From Hyphomicrobiales bacterium (GTDB taxonomy: Bacteria > Pseudomonadota > Alphaproteobacteria > Rhizobiales > Aestuariivirgaceae): 9,828 nt of DNA. Positions 1 through 6,288 of this stretch are shown piece by piece; positions within the stretch are counted from its first letter, which is position 1; every line of letters starts with the position of its first letter. The stretch covers positions 1 to 9,828 of the forward strand of contig JALWJW010000361.1 of the NCBI GenBank assembly GCA_026996935.1, given 5' to 3'. The notes under the pieces were generated by a model, which saw nothing but the letters and a program-made list of their open reading frames with translations, was not told where the DNA came from and ran no database searches. Both the position numbers and the translations under genes were made by a program.

Positions 1-1261
1 CAGCAACACGGGCCGAGCCGAAATCGATGATTTTAACCGTGCCTTGTTGATCAATCATAATGTTTTCGGGGCGTAAATCCTGATGGAGCATTTCTTTGCG
101 ATGGAAGGCGCGGACCCCTTTGGCTATCTGCTCAACGATCAGGCGAACGGTTTCAATCTCTGGCTTTGGATTGTCAACCATCCATTGGGCCAGGGTTTGG
201 CCTTGAATGTATTCGTTAACGACATAAATGAAATTTCGTGGGCGGTTTTGTTTGGTGGCTTTTAAGACGTGGGTATTGGAAATGCGCCTTGCGATCCATT
301 CTTCCAGTAAAAAGCGCTTGATATAGGCTTCATCTTCACGCAAATCAATCGATGGGATTTTAAGGGCCAATTGCTTGCCTGTTTCAATGTCGGCTGCAAG
401 ATAAATATGGCTGCGATGATTGCTGTGCAATTGCCGGATTATTTTAAAGCCTTCAAATTCCTGACCTGATTGTAAAAGTGGCGGGGCAGGTAAAGTGTGA
501 TTGGTGTCAATAAATTCAGCCAGATCACCTTGTGGGACCGAATTGATTTTAATGATCTGGAGAGTCAGATTGTCGGTGCTGCCGTTATTTAATGCGGTTT
601 GGGCAATCAGGTTGGCGGCATCATCAAGATTATCCAGATGATCTGCAATTGTTTTAGTGATAAATTTTTGATGGATATTGTCATAAACGCCATCGGTGGC
701 AAGAATGAAAATATCATCCTTTGCAATGTTTAGCTGGCGATAATCTATTTCGACATTGGGTGCCATACCTATGGCCCGGCCAAGATAGTTTTCACTTGCA
801 GATAGAATTAACCGATGATCAGTGGTGAGCTGTTCCAAGCCATCACCGCAGATGCGATAAATGCGACTGTCACCAATATGAAAAATATGGGCCTTGGTCC
901 CTTTTAGTACGAGGGCGCTGAAAGTTGTGACATAGCCTTTGTCCATATCATAGGCATGTTGGCTGCGTTTTGTTTGTGCAAAGGCCCAGGAGTTGGTGGC
1001 GCTGATGACACGCTGGGCAGAGGTTTTGACGGTCCATGTTTCAGGTGTGCAATAATAATCGGTCAAAAAACTTTTAATTGCAGATTCTGAAGCAATTTGA
1101 CTGACTGATGAACTTGATATGCCATCGGCAATGGCAACAGCGATGCCTTTAGAAGTCAGGGTGAGGCCTGTCGGCAAAAGGGCACCATGAAAATCCTGAT
1201 TAATTTTCTTGGTGCCTTTTAGCGAACATTGTCCGATGGATATTGTCAGTTCATTGGTCAT
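1..1261 (-). CDS. Bifunctional PP2C-type phosphatase / Ser-Thr protein kinase (3' end outside window)
   Basis: This is a two-domain signalling protein; 420 codons are visible and the C-terminus lies beyond the left edge. Residues about 5-240 form a PP2C phosphatase domain with the metal-binding aspartates in place: ADG (D46), HIGDS (D131), ATDG (D190) and STDN (D230). Residues about 270-420 form a kinase domain with the VAIK-type lysine (ALKIP, K301), catalytic loop HQDLRPEN (D395) and DFG (D413). The glycine-rich ATP loop is degenerate: HSNHRSH stands where GxGxxG is expected. Related fusions sit beside nirBD and nasA in Pseudomonas and other proteobacteria, which fits its place as last visible gene of this nitrite operon. 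A role in controlling nitrate/nitrite assimilation by phosphorylation is inference. Family members often end in a membrane helix; here that part is not visible. ATG at 1261 is the first start in frame; no good ribosome binding site precedes it. Confidence 0.9.
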   Translation of the reverse strand, partial: MTNELTISIGQCSLKGTKKINQDFHGALLPTGLTLTSKGIAVAIADGISSSSVSQIASESAIKSFLTDYYCTPETWTVKTSAQRVISATNSWAFAQTKRSQHAYDMDKGYVTTFSALVLKGTKAHIFHIGDSRIYRICGDGLEQLTTDHRLILSASENYLGRAIGMAPNVEIDYRQLNIAKDDIFILATDGVYDNIHQKFITKTIADHLDNLDDAANLIAQTALNNGSTDNLTLQIIKINSVPQGDLAEFIDTNHTLPAPPLLQSGQEFEGFKIIRQLHSNHRSHIYLAADIETGKQLALKIPSIDLREDEAYIKRFLLEEWIARRISNTHVLKATKQNRPRNFIYVVNEYIQGQTLAQWMVDNPKPEIETVRLIVEQIAKGVRAFHRKEMLHQDLRPENIMIDQQGTVKIIDFGSARVA

Positions 1262-1278
1262 TTATTGTGAAATAAACA

Positions 1279-1304
1279 GGCTTGGTTAAATGCATAACCA
1301 AGCC
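1279..1304 (-). terminator. Hairpin between transporter and kinase genes; possible weak terminator or attenuator
   Basis: GGCTTGGTT and AACCAAGCC form a perfect 9-bp stem around an 8-nt loop. In the direction of transcription (minus) it is followed by TGTTTATTT, a moderately U-rich tail. It starts 8 nt after the transporter stop codon and ends 17 nt before the kinase ATG. It could end part of the nirBD-transporter transcript, or act as an RNA stability or attenuation element lowering kinase expression. The U-tract is not strong, so full termination is uncertain. Confidence 0.55.
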
Positions 1305-1312
1305 CATAAATC

Positions 1313-2140
1313 TTAGTCGGTAAATGCAGATGCCTGATTGCGTTTTGCACCTGTTTTGATGTGAGTGGAATAAAGCGTCAAGCCAACAAAGGTAATGCCG
1401 CCAACAAGGTTACCCAAAACAGTGGGGATTTCGTTCCAGATTAAATAGTCGGTGGCGGTAAAGTTGCCTCCCAATAAAAGACCAGAGGGGAATAGGAACA
1501 TATTTACCACCGAGTGCTCAAAGCCCATGTAAAAGAACAACATGATTGGCATCCACATGGCAATGACTTTGCCTGAAACATGGGTAGACATCATGGCAGC
1601 TACAACGCCGGTTGAAACCATCCAGTTACACAAAACTCCGCGAATAAAAAGGGTGAGCATACCGCCGGCACCATGATTGGCATAGCCAACTGTGCGCCCT
1701 TCGCCAATGATGCCAATTTTTTGACCAACGGCATTGGGATCAACAGAAAAGCCATAGGTGAAAATGATAGCCATAAATATGGCAACCATAAATGCGCCTG
1801 CAAAGTTACCAGTAAAAACCAAACCCCAGTTGCGTAGAACACCGGCGACGGTCACACCAGGCCGCTTATCAAGCAGGGCAAGTGGGGTTAGCGTAAATAC
1901 GCCTGTTAACAGGTCAAAGCCTAAAAGGTACAACAGACAGAACCCGACGGGGAATAAAATAGCCCCAGCCAATGGCTGGCCTGTGTTGACGTTAATGGTG
2001 ATGGCAAAAGCAGCGGCAAGAGCCAAAATAGCACCAGCCATAAAGGCGCGAATAAGTGTGTCACGGGTTGACATGAAAACTTTGGCTTCGCCAGCATCAA
2101 TCATTTTGGTGACGAACTCTGTGGGGGCAATATATGCCAT
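1313..2140 (-). CDS. Formate/nitrite transporter (FNT) family channel, likely nitrite
   Basis: A 275-residue integral inner-membrane protein of the FocA/NirC family, at the usual family length. Six hydrophobic segments are visible at about 30-49, 55-75, 103-127, 162-182, 192-215 and 235-258. The family signature MGFEHSVVNMF contains the central pore histidine (H209 here), which in studied FNT channels controls anion/proton passage. The gene follows nirD by 57 bp and is co-directional with nirBD, so nitrite is the likely substrate, supplying NirBD in the cytoplasm; formate cannot be excluded from sequence alone. The start is supported by an AGGA ribosome binding site (2149-2152), 8 nt upstream of ATG. 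Calling it nirC would be reasonable by context, but the sequence does not separate nirC from focA, so no symbol is given. Confidence 0.93.
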   Translation of the reverse strand: MAYIAPTEFVTKMIDAGEAKVFMSTRDTLIRAFMAGAILALAAAFAITINVNTGQPLAGAILFPVGFCLLYLLGFDLLTGVFTLTPLALLDKRPGVTVAGVLRNWGLVFTGNFAGAFMVAIFMAIIFTYGFSVDPNAVGQKIGIIGEGRTVGYANHGAGGMLTLFIRGVLCNWMVSTGVVAAMMSTHVSGKVIAMWMPIMLFFYMGFEHSVVNMFLFPSGLLLGGNFTATDYLIWNEIPTVLGNLVGGITFVGLTLYSTHIKTGAKRNQASAFTD

Positions 2141-2197
2141 TTGGAAGTTCCTTTTTGTGTTAAATTTAAAAAATTAGGCGATTAAAGTGAGAATGGT

Positions 2198-2542
2198 TCA
2201 AGCTGCTACTCGAGATTTAAGTTGGTTTAGGTCTAGCAATAGACGGTTGTTTTCAACTTTGACCTGGTAGGTGTTGACTTGTCCGTTATCGGCTCCCTTT
2301 GCTGAACCGGTTTCCAGATCAATTACCCAGTTATGTAATGGGCATGTTACGGCGTTACCGTGAACGATACCTTCTGAAAGCGGGCCTTTTTTGTGTGGGC
2401 AGGCATCGTCAAGAGCAAAGACTTTATCGTCTTGAGTTCGAAAAACAGCAATGCAACCTGACGTGGTTTTGACCACACGGCCGCCGCGTTTGGGAATGTC
2501 GTTTAATGCAGCGATATCAATCCAATTTGTCCGGTTTGTCAT
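2198..2542 (-). CDS. nirD: Nitrite reductase (NADH) small subunit NirD, Rieske type
   Basis: A 114-residue Rieske [2Fe-2S] domain protein, the small subunit that partners NirB in cytoplasmic NADH-dependent reduction of nitrite to ammonium. Both ligand pairs are intact: CPH (in DDACPHKKGPLSEG) and CPLH (in TCPLHNWVIDL), with a 15-residue spacing typical of Rieske proteins. Some enterobacterial NirD proteins have a Rieske fold without these ligands, so this one resembles the NasE/assimilatory type that can bind a cluster. The start is set at ATG 2542: its ATGA overlaps the nirB TGA, and GGAGG (2550-2554) lies 7 nt upstream. A longer in-frame reading from 2581 would add 13 residues (MGRFGRSNTGGCT) inside nirB and has no family support. 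The overlap implies translational coupling with nirB. Confidence 0.95.
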   Translation of the reverse strand: MTNRTNWIDIAALNDIPKRGGRVVKTTSGCIAVFRTQDDKVFALDDACPHKKGPLSEGIVHGNAVTCPLHNWVIDLETGSAKGADNGQVNTYQVKVENNRLLLDLNQLKSRVAA

Positions 2543-4980
2543 TGTGCAGCCTCCAGTGTTAGATCGGCCAAAGCGGCCCATTTTTGTGATTGGTATTGAG
2601 GTTTAGCCTGTTCAGCCCATGGGTCTTTGCGATAGACCGATTGTGAAATTTCAAATCTTTCAATCAGTGCGGCGCGATTTTCTTTATTGTCGACAATTTG
2701 TTCGATAACCCATTGCAACCCGACTTTGGCGACCCATTTGTATGGACGATCAAGATAAGCGGCGCTTTCGCGATAAAGTTGAACAAAGGCAACCGAGAGG
2801 TCGATCACTTCTTGCTCGCTAGCCACTTTTGCCAGAGCTTCAGTTTGTTTCAGTTCCATGCCGGCGGCCCCTGCAACAGAAATTTCATAACCACTGTCAA
2901 CGCAAATGACACCAAGGTCTTTGCAGGTTGCTTCAGCGCAATTGCGCGGGCAGCCGGAAACGGCAAGTTTAACTTTGTGGGGGGTCCAACTGCCCCAAAG
3001 GATTTTTTCAAGCTTGATGCCAAGGCCGGTGCTGTCCTGGGTGCCAAAGCGGCAATGGTCTGATCCAACGCAAGTTTTAACGGTACGCAAACCTTTGGAA
3101 TAAGCGTGGCCGGAAACTAGACCTGCTTTATTGAGATCTGACCAGATCGCCGGCAGGTCATCGCGTTTAATGCCTAAAAGATCGATACGCTGACCACCTG
3201 TCACATGGATGGTTGGGACATTATATTTTTCAGCGGCATCGGCAATGGCGCGTAGTTCCTGGGGGGTGGTCATGCCGCCCCACATGCGTGGCAAAACAGA
3301 ATAGGTACCATCTTTTTGAATATTGGCGTGGTTGCGTTCGTTGACGAAACGACTTTGTGCATCGTCGATGTATTCCAGCGGCCATTGGCATAATAGATAA
3401 TAGTTCAAAGCAGGGCGACAAGACGGGCAACCGCATGAGGTTTTCCAGCCTGCTTCCTGCATGACGGCGGCAATGGTTTTGAGTTCGCGTGATTTGATGA
3501 TCTGGCGCACATCTTCATGGGTTAAATCGGTGCAGCCGCACATGCCTTTTGCTGCCGGAACAACAAAATTATCGCCAAGGGTTGCTGCAAGCACTTGTTC
3601 AACCAATCCTGTGCAATTGCCGCATGAAGCTGAAGCTTTTGTTTGCGCGCGCACAGAGGCCAAATCATTTGCGCCATTGTTGATGGCTGAGACAATTGTG
3701 CCCTTACAAACACCATTACAACCACAAATTTCGGCACTGTCTGGCATGGCCGCCACGGCAGCCAGCGGGTCAGCATTGGCGCCTGCCATTGATGGTCCGT
3801 GAATAATGTGGGCGCGGATTTCTGAAATATCTTCGCCGCGTTTGAATTTGTCAAAGAACCATGCGCTGTCTGTGGTGTCGCCATACATTACAATGCCGAT
3901 GATTTTGTTATCACGCAAAACCAGGCGCTTGTAAATGCCGCGAGCAGGATCGCGCAGGACAACTTCTTCATGGCTGTCTTCATCGCCAAATTCACCGGCC
4001 GAGAACAAATCTATGCCTGTTACTTTTAATTTGGTGGAAACCATTGGAGCTACAAATGAAGCTTCCTGGCCAATCAGGGTGCGGGCCAGCACTTTGGCCA
4101 TGTCATAAAGTGGCGCGACAAGACCGTAGACAATGCCATCATGTTCGGCGCATTCGCCAAGTGCATAAATGTCGTCTTTTGAAGTTTGAAGTTGATCATC
4201 TACCCAAATGCCGCGTTCCACTCTTAAGCCGGCACCAACGGCTGTGTGGGTTTCGGGGCTAATACCTGCGGCCATGACCACGATGTCGGCCGGATGCAGC
4301 GCGCCGTCTTCGAGTAGTACGGCTTCGACTTTTTCTTTGCCAAGAATTGCCGAGGTGTGAGCTTTGCAGACTACCCGAATGCCGCGCTTTTCAAGTTCTT
4401 TTTGCAATAAGTAACCGGCAGCAGGGTCAAGTTGGCGTTCCATTAAATGACCCATCAGGTGCAATACAGTAACGTCCATGCCGCGCGCCTTTAAAGCAGC
4501 GGCTGCTTCAAGCCCCAATAAGCCGCCGCCAATAATAACCGCTTTTCCATCGGTTTTGTCAGCAGCTTGTAACATTGTGTCGACATCTGCCATGTCGCGA
4601 AAACCAATAACACCGGGTAAATCTTTGCCCTGAACGGGGATGAAAAATGAGGCAGAGCCAGTAGCAATGACTAATTTATCATATGCAGTCTCACCGTTTG
4701 CGCTTATAACTTTCTTGTTCTTGCTGTCAATTTTAACCACGGCTTCATTAAAGCGGCAGTTTACATTGTGTTGTTTATACCAATCAGCATCGTGGGTGAT
4801 GATTTCTTCAAATTGTTTGTCACCAGCTAAAACAGGAGACAGCATGATACGGTTATAATTACCGTGCGGTTCTGCACCAAATAAAGTGACATCATAGGTT
4901 TTTGGGCTTAGCTCGAATAATTCTTCAAGCATCCGGCCTGAGGCCATTCCTGCGCCAATTACAACCAGTTTTTGTGGCAT
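2539..4980 (-). CDS. nirB: Nitrite reductase (NADH) large subunit NirB
   Basis: An 813-residue cytoplasmic enzyme that carries electrons from NADH through FAD and Fe-S centres to siroheme and reduces nitrite to ammonium by six electrons. Domains in order: FAD-binding Rossmann motif VIGAGMASG at about 7-15; NAD-binding motif VIIGGGLLGLE at about 148-158; a BFD-like [2Fe-2S] domain with C419, C421, C453 and C456; a second cysteine-rich segment with C481, C483, C516, C518 and C521; the ferredoxin-like half domain; and the siroheme/[4Fe-4S] site with CVGSDHC (C637, C643) and SGCPRNC (C677, C681). The length is normal and nothing appears missing. The start is taken at 4980 because homologues begin directly with the M-x-KLVVIG segment; an in-frame ATG at 5025 would add 15 unlikely residues. 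The ribosome binding site is weak. It is first in the operon and divergent from the LysR gene. Confidence 0.96.
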   Translation of the reverse strand: MPQKLVVIGAGMASGRMLEELFELSPKTYDVTLFGAEPHGNYNRIMLSPVLAGDKQFEEIITHDADWYKQHNVNCRFNEAVVKIDSKNKKVISANGETAYDKLVIATGSASFFIPVQGKDLPGVIGFRDMADVDTMLQAADKTDGKAVIIGGGLLGLEAAAALKARGMDVTVLHLMGHLMERQLDPAAGYLLQKELEKRGIRVVCKAHTSAILGKEKVEAVLLEDGALHPADIVVMAAGISPETHTAVGAGLRVERGIWVDDQLQTSKDDIYALGECAEHDGIVYGLVAPLYDMAKVLARTLIGQEASFVAPMVSTKLKVTGIDLFSAGEFGDEDSHEEVVLRDPARGIYKRLVLRDNKIIGIVMYGDTTDSAWFFDKFKRGEDISEIRAHIIHGPSMAGANADPLAAVAAMPDSAEICGCNGVCKGTIVSAINNGANDLASVRAQTKASASCGNCTGLVEQVLAATLGDNFVVPAAKGMCGCTDLTHEDVRQIIKSRELKTIAAVMQEAGWKTSCGCPSCRPALNYYLLCQWPLEYIDDAQSRFVNERNHANIQKDGTYSVLPRMWGGMTTPQELRAIADAAEKYNVPTIHVTGGQRIDLLGIKRDDLPAIWSDLNKAGLVSGHAYSKGLRTVKTCVGSDHCRFGTQDSTGLGIKLEKILWGSWTPHKVKLAVSGCPRNCAEATCKDLGVICVDSGYEISVAGAAGMELKQTEALAKVASEQEVIDLSVAFVQLYRESAAYLDRPYKWVAKVGLQWVIEQIVDNKENRAALIERFEISQSVYRKDPWAEQAKPQYQSQKWAALADLTLEAAQ
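2550..2554 (-). promoter_or_regulatory. Ribosome binding site deciding the nirD start
   Basis: GGAGG on the minus strand, inside the end of nirB, 7 nt before ATG 2542. It favours the start overlapping the nirB stop codon over the upstream in-frame ATG at 2581. Confidence 0.85.
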
Positions 4981-5046
4981 GATGTGGTTCCAATTCTTTC
5001 TCAAACACGTTTGTGGAATTGTCATAGCTCTTGTGCGTGGTGCTGT

Positions 5047-5088
5047 CTGTTGCTAAGAATTCATCTGGCTGTTGCGTTTTTTGCAACA
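5047..5088. promoter_or_regulatory. Probable LysR-type operator: dyad plus phased half-site
   Basis: TGTTGC (5070-5075) and GCAACA (5083-5088) form a perfect 6+6 dyad with a 7-bp spacer, containing the T-N11-A pattern (T5073, A5085) of LysR-type sites. A second copy of CTGTTGC occurs at 5047-5053, 22 bp (two helical turns) from the copy at 5069-5075, on the nirB side. The dyad centre is about 53 bp upstream of the LysR ATG and about 99 bp from the nirB ATG. By the known recognition-site/activation-site layout, the dyad would be the primary site and the half-site the activation site for nirB. Binding by the adjacent regulator is inferred. Confidence 0.6.
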
Positions 5089-5122
5089 CCTTGATCGTGT
5101 TTGTAGACAGTTACTGATTGCT

Positions 5123-5126
5123 GGAG
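5123..5126 (+). promoter_or_regulatory. Ribosome binding site deciding the LysR start
   Basis: GGAG lies 5 nt before ATG 5132. It supports this start over a TTG at 5072, which would add 20 residues and sits inside the promoter dyad. Confidence 0.75.
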
Positions 5127-5131
5127 TTTTT

Positions 5132-6043
5132 ATGCGCCATCTTCTTGTGCCAAGATATGTTGAAAAAATAGCGCGTAACGGGTCGCTTCGCAGCGCGGCT
5201 GAGGAGTTGGGGATTACGCCCTCGGCGTTAAATCGGCGAATTTTAAGCCTGGAAGAAGAATTGGGTGTGGAGATTTTTGAACGTCACCCTTCGGGCTTGC
5301 GACCAAATATCGCTGGTGAGCTTTTACTGAAGCATTTTCGTGATCAGATTGCAGATATGGAACGCGTAAAATCTAGTATTGCTGATATTTCAGGTCAACG
5401 CGCAGGCCACATTAATATTGCGACTACTCGTGAAGTTGTGCAGTATTTTTTACCGGCTTTAATCAAGCAAAGTCTGATTGATTTCCCGGCGGTTACGTTT
5501 GGGGTTGATTTGCTTGAGCGGGGCGAGGCAGAACATTCCCTTGTTGATAATACCAATGATATTGCCATTGTGTTTGAGCCGCTTCGAATGAAAGAATTGC
5601 AACCTGTTTACAGCGGTGAACAGCAAATGTTTGTGGTGATGTCGTGTAAGCACCCATTGGCGAAAAAAGACAATGTAAAGATCTATGATTGTCTGGATTA
5701 TGGTTTGTTGTTGCCCAAACGCCCTGAAGGTATTCGCCGAATGCTTGATATTTCGGCAGAAAAAACAGGCACAACTTTAACGCCAGTGCTGGAATCTAAT
5801 TCTTTGGATTTGCTGCGTTTGATGTCGCAAGACAGTGATGCTTTAAGTTTTTGTCTGGCGATTAATTTGCGGCCCAATCTTGAACAGGATAATCTGGTGG
5901 CAATTCCGTTGCTAACACCGGGGATTGCTTCTGGGGTATTGGTTGCCGGGCATTTGCGCGGTCGCACCTTACCCGTTGCCGCTGCGCGGTTTTTAGAAAC
6001 AATAAACAAAGAACTGGCTACCAAATTTTCTGCAATGGGGTAA
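5132..6043 (+). CDS. LysR-family transcriptional regulator
   Basis: A 303-residue DNA-binding regulator of the usual LysR length. The N-terminal winged helix-turn-helix occupies about residues 5-65, with the signature SLRSAAEELGITPSALNRR (19-37), then EEELGVEIFERHPSGLRPN; the linker helix and a periplasmic-binding-protein-like effector domain follow (about 90-295). The ATG at 5132 places the helix-turn-helix about 15 residues from the N-terminus, as is normal for the family, and GGAG lies 5 nt upstream. It is divergent from nirB and shares a 151-bp promoter region with a LysR-type dyad, so it probably controls nirBD and itself. It could instead, or also, act on the downstream 2-oxoacid oxidoreductase operon, which begins 245 bp after its stop. 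The effector ligand cannot be read from the sequence; I do not recognise it as a named regulator such as Cbl or Nac. Confidence 0.92.
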   Translation: MRHLLVPRYVEKIARNGSLRSAAEELGITPSALNRRILSLEEELGVEIFERHPSGLRPNIAGELLLKHFRDQIADMERVKSSIADISGQRAGHINIATTREVVQYFLPALIKQSLIDFPAVTFGVDLLERGEAEHSLVDNTNDIAIVFEPLRMKELQPVYSGEQQMFVVMSCKHPLAKKDNVKIYDCLDYGLLLPKRPEGIRRMLDISAEKTGTTLTPVLESNSLDLLRLMSQDSDALSFCLAINLRPNLEQDNLVAIPLLTPGIASGVLVAGHLRGRTLPVAAARFLETINKELATKFSAMG

Positions 6044-6112
6044 GTGATGCTTGCTGTTTAATTGTATTCAGGTTCTGTTTCGTTGATCAAGCAGTCTGTG
6101 AGGTGCTGTTGG

Positions 6113-6126
6113 TTGACCTATATCAA
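6113..6126 (+). promoter_or_regulatory. FNR/FixK/Anr-type binding box upstream of iorA
   Basis: TTGACCTATATCAA matches the alphaproteobacterial FNR-family consensus TTGA-N6-TCAA perfectly, and the stricter TTGAT-N4-ATCAA at all but one position. It points to oxygen-responsive expression of the downstream operon, as expected for oxygen-labile ferredoxin-linked enzymes. Whether it activates or represses is open: the box overlaps a possible -35 element (TTGACC), which would favour repression from that promoter, whereas class II activation would need a start near 6161, where I see only a poor -10. Confidence 0.6.
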
Positions 6127-6273
6127 ATCAACTCATTTATATGTGTGATTAGCTGGAACTTCTTGTTTTTCGATGTGTCAAGAACGCTGGCAGGTAAATG
6201 CTTGATCCAAGCTAACGTGACGCACTCTGGAATTGATCCGTAGAATGACAAGTGGGGGGAAACGATCTGCTTT

Positions 6274-6280
6274 GAGGGGG
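6274..6280 (+). promoter_or_regulatory. Ribosome binding site deciding the iorA GTG start
   Basis: GAGGGGG lies 8 nt before the GTG at 6289. An in-frame TAA directly precedes that GTG (6286-6288), so translation cannot begin further upstream. Confidence 0.75.
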
Positions 6281-6288
6281 ATTTCTAA

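Larger units (their letters stand above)
6044..6288 (+). promoter_or_regulatory. Non-coding control region upstream of iorA
   Basis: This 245-bp stretch separates the LysR stop codon from the iorA GTG and holds no convincing gene. It contains the FNR-type box at 6113-6126, a possible promoter (TTGACC at 6113-6118, 17-bp spacer, TTTATA at 6136-6141), a small dyad GCTTG-ATC-CAAGC (6200-6212), three scattered TTGATC motifs (6083, 6202, 6234) and the iorA ribosome binding site. If the listed promoter is used, the iorA leader would be roughly 140 nt. I see no clear terminator for the LysR gene, so some readthrough into iorA is possible. Confidence 0.6.

Noticed and set aside
83..265. 60-residue plus-strand open frame at the left edge
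   Set aside because: It is antisense to the kinase domain of a well-supported gene.
1758..2177. 139-residue open frame on the plus strand across the transporter gene
   Set aside because: It is antisense to a clear FNT gene, has low-complexity Ala/Lys/Pro composition and matches no domain I recognise.
2698..3063. 121-residue plus-strand open frame opposite nirB
   Set aside because: It is antisense to the siroheme domain coding region, with no ribosome binding site or recognisable motif.
4981..5025. Upstream ATG at 5025 adding 15 residues to NirB
   Set aside because: NirB homologues begin directly with the FAD-binding strand, so the extra residues have no family support.
5038..5054. Sigma-54-like sequence (TGG...TTGC) between nirB and the LysR gene
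   Set aside because: The GG-GC spacing is 11 nt rather than the required 10, and it points toward the LysR gene rather than nirB.
5072..5131. Upstream TTG start adding 20 residues to the LysR regulator
   Set aside because: It lies inside the promoter dyad and would make the N-terminus longer than normal for LysR proteins, while ATG 5132 has a GGAG site 5 nt upstream.
6188..6203. Second sigma-54-like sequence (TGGCAG...TGC) upstream of iorA
   Set aside because: The GG-GC spacing is 9 nt, so the element does not fit.
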